NCBI GenBank assembly: GCA_003008705.1
Contig: PDUO01000025.1
Coordinates: 809,709 to 873,708, forward strand
Direction: 5' to 3'
DNA length: 64,000 bases
Origin: Pezicula radicicola
Lineage: Eukaryota; Ascomycota; Leotiomycetes; Helotiales; Dermateaceae
Under the pieces are notes generated by a model. The model was not told the DNA's origin. It saw only the letters and a program-made list of their open reading frames with translations, and made no database searches. Positions within the stretch are counted from its first letter, which is position 1. Every line of letters begins with the position of its first letter. The position numbers and the translations under genes were made by a program. Shown piece after piece: positions 10,494-21,771 of this stretch.

Positions 10494-13154
10494 ATGTACA
10501 TTGAAAATCGGGCTTCTGAATCAGCTTCCAACATCGATCTTCAGCTGACTCTACTTCGAACCCTTCCTTCCCCGATATTAGCCCTCTCGTCTGACAGGAG
10601 AACAATCGAATTTGCGAATCAAGTGGCTCGCAGATTATTAGGATTTCGCGACAAGAAACACTCCACAGGGCAGGAGATCCTGGGATACGCGCCCGCAGAC
10701 CTTGGAATTGAGCCGGCAAATGGTTTGACATGGACAAATGTGCTGGATGGACTCGTGGGGCCACCGAAGTTAGGGGTGGATGACGACTTGAATAAGCATG
10801 AGCTACTAGAGGAGGTGGAGGTACTTGTGAAGAATCCAGTTTCGTTGGGAAAGAAATGCATGCGGATTTCCGTCTCTCACTTGACTGCAAATGATTGCTC
10901 CATCTTTGTTCTTGTATTTGAACCCTCAATCTCGAGGGACATAGTCGTCGCGGAGGATGGTCTACAATCCATGGACCAACAAGCCTGTCCATCACTAGGA
11001 AGGGATGGTCGGAAAAAACAGTGAATCAATCGAATTTGTTGATAAAGATGTAGGAGACCGCCTTCTCAAAATGCGAAGAACCCTCTTTAACACGTCTGAT
11101 GTGGCTAGATACCTGTTTACTGCAGACGAAAAATACTATTTGACAAACAAGAAGGTTCAAGAAACCTTGGGGTACGTGATGGGGGACGAATGAGGGTGCA
11201 ATGGACATGAAACCCGGTCTCGACTGGAGATCTGGAATGCAGATTTTACAAGACTCCTTAAAGAAGAGTAATACCCCGACGTACGTCTCGTCCGCGGCAA
11301 GCAACCTTCCGCAGATTATGTATGTGGATTTATCCATGAGCAGACTCGTGAAAAGATTCTTATGAGTGTCACTGGCAAGTGTTTGTATGATGAACAGACT
11401 AAAGAGTTTCTTGGCGGGATCTGTTAGTGTAGGAATTTGCAGGAGTATGGAAAGTTTCTAGAAGACGAGCAGGAGAGGCTGCTATCGAGCTATGAAACTG
11501 TTTGTGATGTGATGCCCCATATGGTCTGGACAACTAAGCCGAATGGTGCGTACCCAATTTCTCGGAGCAGAATTGCCCCTCTCGAGCTGACTACTCATTG
11601 CTCCTAAATCATGTTTGAGTTCCTCCTGATATATCTAGAACAAGTAAACTGACTCCGAGTTTTTGGGTATTAGGTCATGTAGACTGGGCGTCCAAACGAG
11701 TGAGTTATCCCAGATATCTCCTAGTCGATCTTTTGTTTTCTCCCCTTTTTTATTGCTTTCGTGAATTACCATTCATGACCTGCGCTATATTTGCCGCCAA
11801 CTACACTATCTAGAAGCCACGATCTCTGAGCTAATGAAATTCCAGTGGTATCAATTTATCTGAAGAGCAAAGAGAATTCGTAAATAGCATCCACCTCTCA
11901 GCAGATGCACTTCTCACTATCGTTAATGACGTCCTAGACTTCTCAAAAGTCGAGAGTGGCCGCCTAGACATTGAGAAGCTCCCTTTCAACTTAGCAATGG
12001 CAGTAGCGGAATTGACCAAGCTTCTTGCAATCTTTGCCGGACAGAAGGGCATCAAATTTATTTACGAGAGCGATTTGGATGATGATATACTTTTGGGGGA
12101 TCTAGGACGAATCCGACAGGTGTTATCGAATTTACTGACGAGTGCGCTGAAGTTCACTAAAGAAGGCACAGTTACTCTGTCTGTGACCAGCAGACAAGCT
12201 GGCGGCATTCTGGATGTCGTGTTTGTGATGCAAGATACTGGAATTGGTATCGAGAAGAAGGTTCTTGATAAGCTGTTTTGGCCATTTAGTCAGGGTGATA
12301 CATCCACAGCACGCTTGTATGGTGGTACGGGTCTCGGGTTAACAATATGCAGAAATCTGGCGGGTCTCATGGGAGGTTCAATTGCCCTGGACTCTATTTA
12401 CTCAGACGGGAGTACAGCCAGGTTTTCTGTCCCCCTCACAGTCTCCTCTGACAGTATCACCCACTTGGAAGAATCTACAAGTTCTTCTGGCTCGGCTCCT
12501 GCGAATCTAGGCTTCCAAATCCCCAGAAACCTGGCTAGTATTGATACGTTCTCAACACAGTCATTTCCATTCAGAGCCCTCGGTCAGCCTTCTCGAGTCA
12601 CTGCAAAAGCAAAAGTCCAACCCCCCGCCTCACACACACTTTCAGCTCGTCAAACCGCAGAATTATCACTCGCCGAGAGAAAGAAAATCAAGGTACTTGT
12701 TGTGGAAGACAATGTGGTAAACCAAACAATCGCTATAAAAATGATCCGCAGATTAGGCTTCCCTGTAGCAGCAGTGTGGAATGGAAAAGAAGCACTCAAT
12801 TATGTTCTTGGAGAATCTACAGAGCAACCCAGACCGGACATAATCCTTATGGATGTACAAATACCAGTCATAGATGGTTATGAAGCGACTTGGATCTTAA
12901 GAAGTGATTCGAAATACAACAAGGACAATGCAACGACCGATAGTGATAATGCCGGTAGCGTGGCACGCTGGCGTCAGGGCAAGTTAAGCGATATTCCCGT
13001 TATTGCTATAACGGCTGGTGCTATTACTGGTGATGCGGCTAAGTGTCATGATGCTGGTATGGATGATTATCTTGCGAAGCCAGTTGAGAAGGCGAAGTTG
13101 GAGGTTATGCTTGTTAAGTGGGTTTTGAGGAGGGGTACGGGGAGGAGGTCGTAG
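10494..13154 (+). pseudogene. Decayed hybrid histidine kinase (PAS, HATPase, receiver)
   Basis: The remains run from a PAS-like N-terminus (10494-11024, TLPSPILALSSDRRTIEFAN) to an intact ATPase plus receiver part (from about 11848 to 13154). Hybrid kinases autophosphorylate a histidine and pass phosphate to their receiver. Breaks: the frame shifts near an A6 run at 11015-11020; in-frame stops occur at 11191-11193, near 11270 and at 11425-11427. The last lies in GGIC-stop-CRNLQEYGKF, where relatives have tryptophan, so TGG became TAG. A PAS remnant VCDVMPHMVWTTKPNG is visible near 11500. Only about 130 bp separate this PAS remnant from LSEEQREFVNSIHLSADALL, so the rest of the PAS domain and the phospho-acceptor H-box (SHEIRTP) are missing. 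The 3' part keeps DTGIGI, GGTGLGL, the receiver aspartate in ILMDVQIP and the AKPV lysine. A transcript starting at the ATG at 11997 could still make a stand-alone ATPase-receiver protein. Confidence 0.82.
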
Positions 13155-14245
13155 TTTAGAGCAGGCGAGGTGAAAGGTAGAAAGGGGAGACGAGAGAGAA
13201 CATGAATTATGTTGCATGATTGGTTTGGGCTGGAGTTCAGGGTATGCTTTTGTTAGCTGATGATATGAAACGGGGTTTGGACTGGTTTTGGTTTTGGCAT
13301 TGCTAACATCGAGTTGTGGTTGGAATGGAGAGGGCGTATAAGGAGTTGTATGATGCTACTGTAAACAGAACAAATTAATTCATTGATACTTCGCTAAGTA
13401 TGGAAGTGCTTTAGGTACTACGATCTTCTAGTCTACGATTGCATTATAGAAAGGGAGTAAGGAAAGGATGAATAAGGAGTAATAGTGAGTTATACAATTT
13501 CAAGTTTAAGTGTACAAGCGAGTTACTTAAATTAAGTCAGTTACTTAAATCTAGATTAAGTGAATTTGTTAAGGTATGCCTCCTAATAACTGTTGTCCTC
13601 TATAATATAGTCACGTGGCAGTGACTGCATTCTAGAGAGTATTTCTTAGATTCTATAGAAAATAAAGAACATACCCTGTTGAATGGCAAGGTTATTGGGA
13701 GCAACATATGGGTGGGCAAAGCGGTGTTGTATCCTGTGAGGAATTAATGTGTGGGAATCGGCATACTTGTAGTAGGAGGACGATTATATAACCATTCCCA
13801 TTTTCGTTAGGTTTAACATACCCTTTATAATTACCTAGGCACTTATAAGAATATTCTTAGTAACTTTATCGTACTACACTTACTCTTACTTGATGTCTAC
13901 TAGGTAGTTTTAAACAGGAGCAGGGAGGCGATGTGGTCCGTGCAAACAGATTGAATCTCGACCTCACCCCGCACCCAACCTCACCTCATTTCTCTATCTC
14001 GGTAGTCAAGTGTAGGTAGCATATATCTTCACAACACAAACGACCAACATTCATTACATTACTCTATTCGTCCCTTTCCTACTAAAAGACATACAAGAGC
14101 AAAATATAAGCTCACGCCTTGTTCAACACCACGACCGGCAGAATCCAGGATCAATTCCAGCCTAACCACACCAGCCAAATCCCATTACAGCAAACATAAC
14201 CATCACATCACAAATCAAGCATACAGTGCATACCCTTAAAAAAAC
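13155..14245. other. AT-rich gene-free region
   Basis: About 1.1 kb without coding potential. The section 13380-13900 is AT-rich with repeated TTACTTAAAT-type words (around 13520-13560), which resembles a mutated old repeat. The last 250 nt are A/C-rich and probably belong to the promoter and leader of the next gene. Confidence 0.5.
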
Positions 14246-15121
14246 ATGCGTCCCCTCTCAACCACCATCTCCCAAACCTCCCTAGCAGCAACAATACTAG
14301 TCTCCACCATCGGAACCTACATAGCACTCACCCCACCCAACAACCAAGAGAACCCCATCTCAAACTCCGTACCAATCCCCTCACCTTCACCATCAACAAG
14401 ATCAACATCAACAAACGACACGATCCAGTGGTTAAACCTCACAAATAAACACACTATAAAAATCTTATTAGCTCCCTTCGGTCTCCTAGCACTACATACC
14501 TCCATCCTAGCATTCTTCTATCCAAACATCCCATCATTCATCCTCGGCCACGCCACAATCACAAAATCTACAACCACAACCCCTAAAACCACTAAAACCA
14601 CCACAACCACAAAAAACCCCCTAAACACCACCCACCTAACCTGGACACCCCAAACAACCCTCCTCCCCCTCCTCCTAAACCTCCTCCTCGGAATCCCCCT
14701 CCGTCTCCACTCCTACACCACCCTAGGTCCAAACTTCACATTCAACCTCACAAAACCCTCTTCCTTACAAACAACTGGAATCTATAAATACGTACAACAT
14801 CCCAGTTATACAGGCCTTGTTACTATTATTGTGAGTAATTTGATTTTATTGGGGTTTGGGAGGAGGGATGGGGTGTTGGGGTGTTGGATTCCGCAAAGGT
14901 GGTCGAGGCGTTGGAGGAATTGGGAGGGGTTGGGTGGGGAAGGGGGTTTTTGGGGTGGTTTAGGAGTTGAGGGTATGCTTGTGGTTTTGGGAGTGGGGGT
15001 TATGATGGGTGGGGTTTGGATGAGGGTTAGGGAGGAGGAAGGCATGTTGAGGGGGGAGTTTGGGGGGGAGTGGGAGGCGTGGCATGCTAGGACTGCGAGG
15101 TTTATTCCTTGGGTTTTTTAG
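14246..15121 (+). CDS. Isoprenylcysteine/phospholipid methyltransferase-like membrane protein
   Basis: A single exon of 291 residues. Hydrophobic segments lie at about residues 9-29, 74-92, 139-153 and 191-205, with another near 240-258. The C-terminal half carries the family signature: GIYKYVQHPSYTGL at about 177-190, and near the end a charged RVREEEGMLRGEFG block followed by WEAWHARTARFIPWVF. This is the S-adenosylmethionine-binding arrangement of ICMT and PEMT-type enzymes, which methylate prenylated cysteine or phospholipid head groups in the ER membrane. True fungal Ste14 proteins are better conserved, so the substrate is open. Codon use is odd: the first 570 nt are nearly G-free, and from about 14817 the coding strand becomes extremely G-rich. 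It converges on the decarboxylase-like gene (229 bp apart). Confidence 0.75.
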   Translation: MRPLSTTISQTSLAATILVSTIGTYIALTPPNNQENPISNSVPIPSPSPSTRSTSTNDTIQWLNLTNKHTIKILLAPFGLLALHTSILAFFYPNIPSFILGHATITKSTTTTPKTTKTTTTTKNPLNTTHLTWTPQTTLLPLLLNLLLGIPLRLHSYTTLGPNFTFNLTKPSSLQTTGIYKYVQHPSYTGLVTIIVSNLILLGFGRRDGVLGCWIPQRWSRRWRNWEGLGGEGGFWGGLGVEGMLVVLGVGVMMGGVWMRVREEEGMLRGEFGGEWEAWHARTARFIPWVF

Positions 15122-15350
15122 GTTGTTTGAAATGTATATCTAAAGTCCTAATTTGTTGTTGTTTTGATACGCCTAGGTCGGTGGCACTGAACAGTCGAAG
15201 TCTCACCTTACTCAGCATATACCTTTTAATGCTTTTGCAATGTTCTGGTTTTTATCTGTTCGTTTATTTCATTAATTCCTATATTTTATTTCCCATTTCC
15301 TATCTTTTCTTTAGCACCTCTCGTTGCTCTTTGAGATACTTACTATCACT

Positions 15351-17029
15351 TTAAATACTACTACCCTTAACAGCAGCAACTTCCGACCTCACAGGAACAT
15401 TATGATCCCTCCCAGGCTCAGGGAATCCACCAACTTCGACCCCCTTCCTGAATAGTAAACAATGAGAAGACCCTCCAAAATGAAACATACCAGTCTGATC
15501 TCCCTTCTTAACATGTTCTCCTTCCTTAACAGTAATTTCGCAAGTTGATACTTCGTCCATTCCAATACCGATGAAGGCCATGAGTCCGATATCAGGGTTA
15601 TCGGCTTCGATGAAGATGATTGCTCGCGCTGCTAGGGATGAAATGTATCCTTGTGCGGAGGAGATTCCCACCTTGTTTATTTCTTTGGTGTTCGGGTCAC
15701 CGAGTCCTTCCCAGAGGGGTTCGGAAAAGTATGTACCGTCCACTACGTAGGCTTTTTTAATGGTGCCGCTGACAGGTGAGTGCCAGCGGTGATAAGAGAG
15801 TGCGGATAGGAAGGCTTGGTAGACGGTTGCTCTGTCGAATTGCTGAGCGAGTTCGTCGTGTGCAAGCATATCACTTACGGAGTATGGTTGGCCTTTAATC
15901 CAGAATCTATCGAAGAGCTTGCAGTCTCGTTGGGTTGCGAATGGTTTGGATTCGCAGGCGTTGGCGATGATACTATCGTTGTCTGGTGCAGCAATGGGAC
16001 GGTAGCCAGCTTTTACATTCAATTCGCGGGTGAAGAAGTCTGAGGATGGTCGTTAACGATATGTCTTTTTGTAGCTGTTTGAAGGGTAGAAAGCTTACGG
16101 TCCCATGATTTGAACCCATGATTCTCTGCATCAGGGTCGCAGACGAACATTTCATGGAATTTCAAATCAGTTCCACCGGACTTGTTGGCTACAGTCTGGA
16201 TGTCTGCAGTAGCGGTCTCACCAAACCACCCGTGCTTGTCTCTGCCAAGGACCTTGGCTGACTCGGGGGACTATAGAAGGAAGGTTAGTTAAATGATCGC
16301 CGGTAAGTGTAGTTCATATAAGAGCTAGTACGGGTTCTACATACCTTCAGATACTTGCCCCACTCGTTTAAGACCTTCTTAACCATAGCATTGACCTCGG
16401 GATCTAAGAAAGCTGCATGGCCTGATGGTGTTGACATAGGGTAGTCGAAGACTTCAAAACTGTCAGTAATGTGACTTCTTCTTTGGCTTACAGGTTGAAG
16501 AACATACCTGCATTCATTGGCACACCGACCATGCCTACTTTCTCAGCTGCATCCGTCCAGTGTGGTGCAGTAGTGAGAATATGAGCCAGGACTTGCAGCA
16601 TATGTTCATAATCCCTAATTTGTTTGTTTCCCGTAGGGTCTTGCTTGTAGATTCTAGAATGTATAAGTTTGTATACAACCCAGACCAATGAGAAGTGTAT
16701 AGAGAAATTCACCTCTTGACGGGTACCTCTTCGAACATGGCAGTAAAGTACATGTGAATACGGGCATTGGTTTCAATCAACTTTTTAAATTCTTCGAGCA
16801 CTGGAGGAAGCTTCTGTGGATTCTTGTCGACATGGTCGATTTGGTTTTGAAGCCATTCCTTATGAAAACGATGGTCTGCTGGCATCCATCCACCAGTTCT
16901 GAAATAGAGTCAGTAATGGTATATCATGTAATGGCTATCTACAGAGCCAATGCTAACTGACCTGTGTCGGTGATGCTCCTTTGGGATTTCATGACCAGCT
17001 TCTGAGGGGAGCTGGGTCTGAACAGACAT
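15351..17029 (-). CDS. Phosphatidylserine decarboxylase-like protein, PsiD (tryptophan decarboxylase) type
   Basis: Six exons (17029-16962, 16898-16713, 16653-16508, 16451-16345, 16270-16099, 16039-15351) give 455 residues. An N-terminal PSD-associated domain (from GGWMPADHRFHKEWLQNQID) precedes the catalytic part. That part contains SWDHFFTREL, ALSYHRWHSPVSGTI, GTYFSEPLW, FIEADNPDIGL, GMDEVSTCEITVKEG and FHFGGSSHCLLF. The GGSS is the self-cleavage site that creates the pyruvoyl cofactor in PSD enzymes. No mitochondrial targeting signal or membrane segment is seen. Domain order and several motifs match the soluble fungal subfamily that includes PsiD, which decarboxylates L-tryptophan, rather than the membrane PSD that makes phosphatidylethanolamine. 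The real substrate is unknown; aromatic amino acids are possible. Confidence 0.87.
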
Positions 17030-17966
17030 GATTGCGTAGTACTAGATTGAGGGTTCTGGTAGTTAAGGTATTGTGATATTGAATGAATTGGCCCGAAGAA
17101 GTGAACCGGAATGGTATGAAGAACAGAGGAGAAGTCATTGCCAAGGAAAGGGGTCTTTTATGTAGGGTATATAAAATCCATTGAGTTCTCGATCCCTTAT
17201 GACGAGTTCGTGGCTGACGGCTACGTACCTCTTCAGCCACGCTCGCCTCAACTTGTGGACTGAATGAATTTTTGTTTGCATCTTCAATACCGGTACTGGA
17301 GTAGATCTTTCTGTCTGACGTCAAGCTGAGTAACGCCACATGAAGGAGGGGCTCTTCAACCCCAGCAACGCCCAGTCCTCGTTAACGCATGAACAAGCTT
17401 TTTATCATATGCTTGTTCCTGACGTTTCCCAGGAGGGTATTTTACGTAAAGACAGGAACACCACCAGATCTTATTATAAAGTGAAAAAACAACTGAAAAG
17501 GGAAAAGATGGAGCTTAGAGGCTAAAACTTAAACCACTTACTTCCCTGATCCACGATGCATACGAAGTAGCCCGCTTGCACTTATCTTTTGACAGGCTTC
17601 CAGGGCAGCATTGCTCCGGCTACTACAACTAGGACCGAGAAATGCGAAGTAAAGTAAGTGACTACTGAGAAATGCCTAACCCCCCGAGCTTCCATTACTA
17701 TGGTTCAGTTTCGTCTGTTTTCGTTCTTTATTCGAGGAGAAGAAGAAGAAAGAAAAGATTATTGTTGTATTCTTCACTTTTGATCCTATCTCCTAAGCGA
17801 GTACGTCTCCTCATCACAGAAGGAGAAGATATCTCGAAAGATACCTGGTTGTATCTATGAAATACCTTTTTTTATCAACAACGTACAGGATATCATCTAT
17901 ACAAAGAATCAGTACATAGAATAAGACTTCCTACCCATCCCAATACACCACATCAACCCTTAACCC
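17030..17966. other. Gene-free region between decarboxylase and phosphatase genes
   Basis: About 0.9 kb upstream of the decarboxylase-like gene and downstream of the phosphatase gene. A TATA-like run (GTATATAAAATCC) on the + strand near 17165 is not obviously oriented to either gene. An AGAAGAAGAAAG purine run lies near 17740. No supported gene. Confidence 0.5.
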
Positions 17967-19414
17967 TCAACCTACAACCCCCACCTCATTCCCACAAACG
18001 CCATCGAAATCCCCGTAAACCCTCATACCCTCCCTAACAATCTCCCTAAAAGTCTCAATCGAACAACTAGCACCCGGTCCACCCTGACATCTAGGAATAG
18101 GTCTAGGTGCCGTATTAGCAATAACCCGCACAAACTGTTGTTCCTCATCTCCTTCTCTTCCTAGGCCTAGATTGGAGCATGTCAAAAGTTCAATACCGAC
18201 ATGGCCTAAGAAAGGAATCAGTTCGGCCATACGCCAGGATCGAGACCAGTTTATGCGGTCTGTAGGAAATTCTTCGGCGAACGCGTTAGAGGAGTTGAAG
18301 AGGCCCAGGGCGGTGGCTATGAATGGCGGGACCTCGCGGTGGGTGAAGGAGATGAAGAAACGTTGGTTGTCGGTATCTATATCGGCTGCTATATGGAGCC
18401 AGCGGTTAGTTATCTATAGGAACAGTTGAAAAGCATCTGAGTATAGAACTTACATGTAGGATCAGTATTATGAGAAGGATGGAATTTAGACATTAACTGC
18501 TCCGTCGTATTAAGCCACGGAAATCCCAAGTAAGGCGAAAGCGGATTTCCATGGCCGACCATATATGAGTACTTGAGATCCCAAGCATATTCATATGCCA
18601 TCCACTCATCGTCTGTAAAGACATGACAAATATCACTCTTGCCATTAATAGCTGATTCGTAACCACACAGTTGCTGAAGACCCATTATATCATTTGGCGC
18701 AAGTTCTACCGGTGAAAAGCGCTGTAGACGTGCTATAATCGATTGCGTATATTTGAGAGTAAAGATATCTAGCTCGGCATCACCTGGGTCTTTTGAAAAC
18801 GCACTGCAATGCTTGTGTGGAATCTGCGAGTGAAATGAGCCCGTGGAGTTTATCTGTACCACCTCTACCTCGCGTGGAAATACGGCCGCAAATGCAGCAG
18901 CTGTATCCTGTGTCCGGGCCTTCTTGTCTGCGTATATCTTTGTCGTGGTCGGGACCAAGTCTGGATATCTGGAGAGCAAATGTTTCCCAACCTTCTTAGA
19001 ATCTTTGATCCCCTGTGGTGTAATCTTCTCCATCTGATTTTCGGGGTCATCAATTGGTGTCACCCATTTGTCGAAGAAGGACAGTGGACCAGTCCATCCT
19101 TTCCGTTTCTTCGCTGACGAGGAAGCAAAGGTCGTATTGAGCTTTACGAGGAAAGGCTCAATATACTTCGCATAGTCGAGTTTGTTGGCATATATTGCTG
19201 CATGACGAACGAGATATGAGGCCGCAGTAACCTCACAGTTCAGCGGAGCGGTATGCTTGAGCCCGGCACCAATTGCATCAAAGTAGGGACTGATTCCTGG
19301 TAAGTGAAGCAGGGCATCGAATTTGTAGTCCTGGGTATGAGATTGGGGGAGAAGGGGTATCTGTAATGCAACGACAGAGGAAACAAAAAGGGCCACAGAA
19401 AAAAGACGAAGCAT
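17967..19414 (-). CDS. Secreted histidine acid phosphatase (phytase-like)
   Basis: Two exons (19414-18454, 18388-17967) give 460 residues. The start MLRLFSVALFVSSVVAL is a clear signal peptide. The catalytic N-terminal motif appears as VRHAAIY where classic members have RHGxRxP, so the phosphate-binding histidine and first arginine are kept but the second arginine is not obvious. The C-terminal acid motif region reads FISFTHREVPPFIATALGLF, with HRE in place of HD or HAE. TAAAFAAVFP and GLQQLCGYE are other family-typical stretches. Cysteines at GLQQLC, TCS, RCQ, SCS and VCGN could form the usual disulfides. Members remove phosphate from phytate or other esters outside the cell. The altered motifs make activity uncertain. 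A longer frame reaches an ATG at 19537 but would hide the signal peptide. Confidence 0.83.
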
Positions 19415-20068
19415 TATTAGGTACCTTATTGGGGGTTGAGATATGCCTATGTTGCCTGCGTTGCCTGCGTTGCCTGCATAACATACGAGGTATTTGAAGG
19501 CTTTCCCTGTATTCGGGAATGGATACAATGACGTCACTACTCAGCCTTGTCACAGCCTCGCATACCTATCCAGGGATAAGTCTTATCACGATGATGCTGA
19601 GGTGAAGAGAATGAGGCTAGTGTAGCTAGGTAGGCAAGTATCAATAGGTAATGAATGATATCGAGAGATTGATTCCAGAGCAACGGAACTTACAAAGTCA
19701 CGATTCTCACTAGCGCAGCACGGTTGCGGATGACTTTCCGCAAAATCCCTGAGGACGAGGACCAAGTCCGGCTCGCCAGTACGAAATACTGGGAAAAAGG
19801 AAATAAGAGACAGGGAATGCAATTTTGACATACCAAGTTCTAGTATCAGACCCAACCCGGACCCTTAAAAACACCACCCTAAGCGAAGATAAACCTTCCA
19901 TGGAACGCCGCTGTCCAGTCCCAACCTACCCGACCATATCAACCCGTGCCCATTTTATACATATACTGCCATCAAGGTCCTCTCGCTCATCCCATCTCAA
20001 GTGTTCAAGCTCAAGGGAGAGAGTCTCTAGGTCAGCTGTGCTCTTTGATTTTGTGCACCCGTTTCATC
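19415..20068. other. Intergenic region with a 9-bp triplication
   Basis: The phosphatase promoter lies here. Three copies of the 9-mer GTTGCCTGC are stacked at 19451-19477, about 40 bp upstream of the phosphatase ATG. The rest shows no gene. Confidence 0.55.
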
Positions 20069-20929
20069 TCACACCTCCTCACCATCCCCAACAGCAACCA
20101 ACCTAACACCACCACCTGTGCCCCTCTGCTCAGCCTCTCGTCTGGCAGCCCTTCTCCTCTCTACCTCCGCCACCAGTCCTTTGAAGTAAACCTCCGCCTG
20201 CACCGTGGCACTATAAGACACTGGTGTCCAGCTCCATACATTCCTCCTCTCACTATCTGCACCAGCAGCTAGCAACGTCCTCAGCACAAGTAAATGGCCG
20301 TTTGAAGACGCGAAATGCAGAGCAGTGTTTCCATCAGAGTCGGCATTCTCAAGTAATTTGAGAGGGCCGTCTGGAGAGAAGGTAAGGAGGATTTGGAGGC
20401 AGGTATCATGGCCGTGACGTGATGCCTCCATGATTGCATCGCGTCCGCGAATGTCACGACGTGCAACCATGCTCGGCACCGTCGTGCAAAGGAGATGAAC
20501 TCTGGATTCAAAGTCAGCTACCGTTCCATTGTGTTGTCTCCTTTCAATGCGCAAACTCACATCTCGGTGTGGCCCTCCCTCGCAGCAAGCATCAGCGAAG
20601 TCTGGTGCTCCTCATTCAAGGAGACGCCGTCGGATTCATGGCCGCGATCAAGCAGTAGCTTCGCAATGGCAAGAAAGCCAAGTGTACATGCTAGATGGAG
20701 GGAGGTATTGGACAGGCCTAGGGGAGAGAAATCGGGATTGTGGATCATCTGGGGATGAGAGGTGAGAATGCGACGGACGAGGAGAGCATCATTGTTGTGG
20801 ATTGCTCGGCGCAGACGAAGTGATGGGTCGATCCTATTGATATTGCCATGGTCAGGGCCTTATTTAGAGAGCGGTAGTTGTGAGATATGGAAGAGAAGGA
20901 TGATGATGGATACTTATTTTTACTTACAT
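20069..20929 (-). CDS. Ankyrin repeat protein with intron-split start codon
   Basis: Proposed exons are 20929-20928 (the bases AT), 20833-20561 and 20501-20069, giving 235 residues. The coding frame of the second exon (IDPSLRLRRAIHNNDALLVRR) has no usable upstream ATG. It is preceded by a CAATAG acceptor, while AT followed by GTAAGT lies 95 nt upstream; joining them makes AT+G. Ankyrin repeats follow: NTSLHLACTLGFLAIAKLLL, QTSLMLAAREGHTEIVHLL, GRDAIMEASRHGHDTCLQIL and NTALHFASSNGHLLVLRTLL, and a basic helical tail (VAEVERRRAARREAEQ). These repeats mediate protein contacts; no enzyme domain is present. A compact fungal ankyrin protein of unknown partner. The body of the gene is secure, the split ATG is inference. 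Confidence 0.78.
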
Positions 20930-21771
20930 CGTGTGAGCACCGCAGTACGGTATCGTTTACATTACAGCGATCTTCATATGTTGCAAATCATAGTCTAGTT
21001 GGCCGAGCAGCGTTTGATGTTTCGAAGCCTACTAATAGAGATGTTCCATTGGGCTGCAATAACCGTCGTCTATTTTAGATTCTAGTCGAGGGCTGCACCA
21101 CTACGAGTAATCACGTGGGTAGCGAGAGCCCACAGCCAGCCTTGCCGTTCAGCTGAAACCGGACCGGTATCACGATGCATTCACCGATGTTTTGGAGATG
21201 AGATGCCGTTGGAGATTCTGCCTTGTTGACAGTTCTGCTTTGCTCACGGGTGCTGCATAATGGCGGTGCCGGGCTCATTTCGTCCTAACGACCTTGGCGG
21301 CGTCTGATCAACACCATCTGAGTTTTGAGACGACCTCCTGTCATCCAACTGGTGCTGCAGTGATTGTTTGGAGTCCCTAAGGTGACAGCATGCTTTCACC
21401 GACCATACTCAGGCAAAGATGGCTTTTGTTTTGTTTTCATGGATTTGAATAAAATTGCATTGTTATGTTTATGCTTACTTTATGCCATTTTGTTTGTTAG
21501 TAGCACAACTCCATTCCCCATCCAGTGAGACGGTCAAAAGGCCAGTCTATGATATTAACATTTCCTCGCTCGCGATTTATAGACAATGGTCATTGAACAC
21601 GTAAAAACAGTAGAAAGTACTCCCAACCACATTCCATTTGATATTCCACATGAGATGATCATAAAAAAAAATAAAACACCCACCCTCTTTCCCACATCTC
21701 ACTCCTCGAAATTAAAAAACTTTGCTTATTGTCACAACTCTATCTTCGAAATTATAACCATCTCGTCCCCT
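20930..21771. other. Gene-free region
   Basis: About 0.8 kb containing the ankyrin gene's upstream sequence and the downstream sequence of the Egh16-like gene. AT content rises from 21420 to 21770, with an A10 run near 21664. No supported coding region. Confidence 0.5.

Noticed and set aside
10372..10995. A 207-codon minus-strand frame across the N-terminus of the kinase pseudogene
   Set aside because: It is the antisense shadow of the PAS-encoding frame; the plus-strand translation has the recognisable PAS-like sequence.
14806..15045. A Pro/Ser-rich minus-strand frame opposite the methyltransferase-like gene
   Set aside because: It results from the extreme G-richness of the coding strand; the repeated PP/TP words are what CCC-rich antisense DNA gives.
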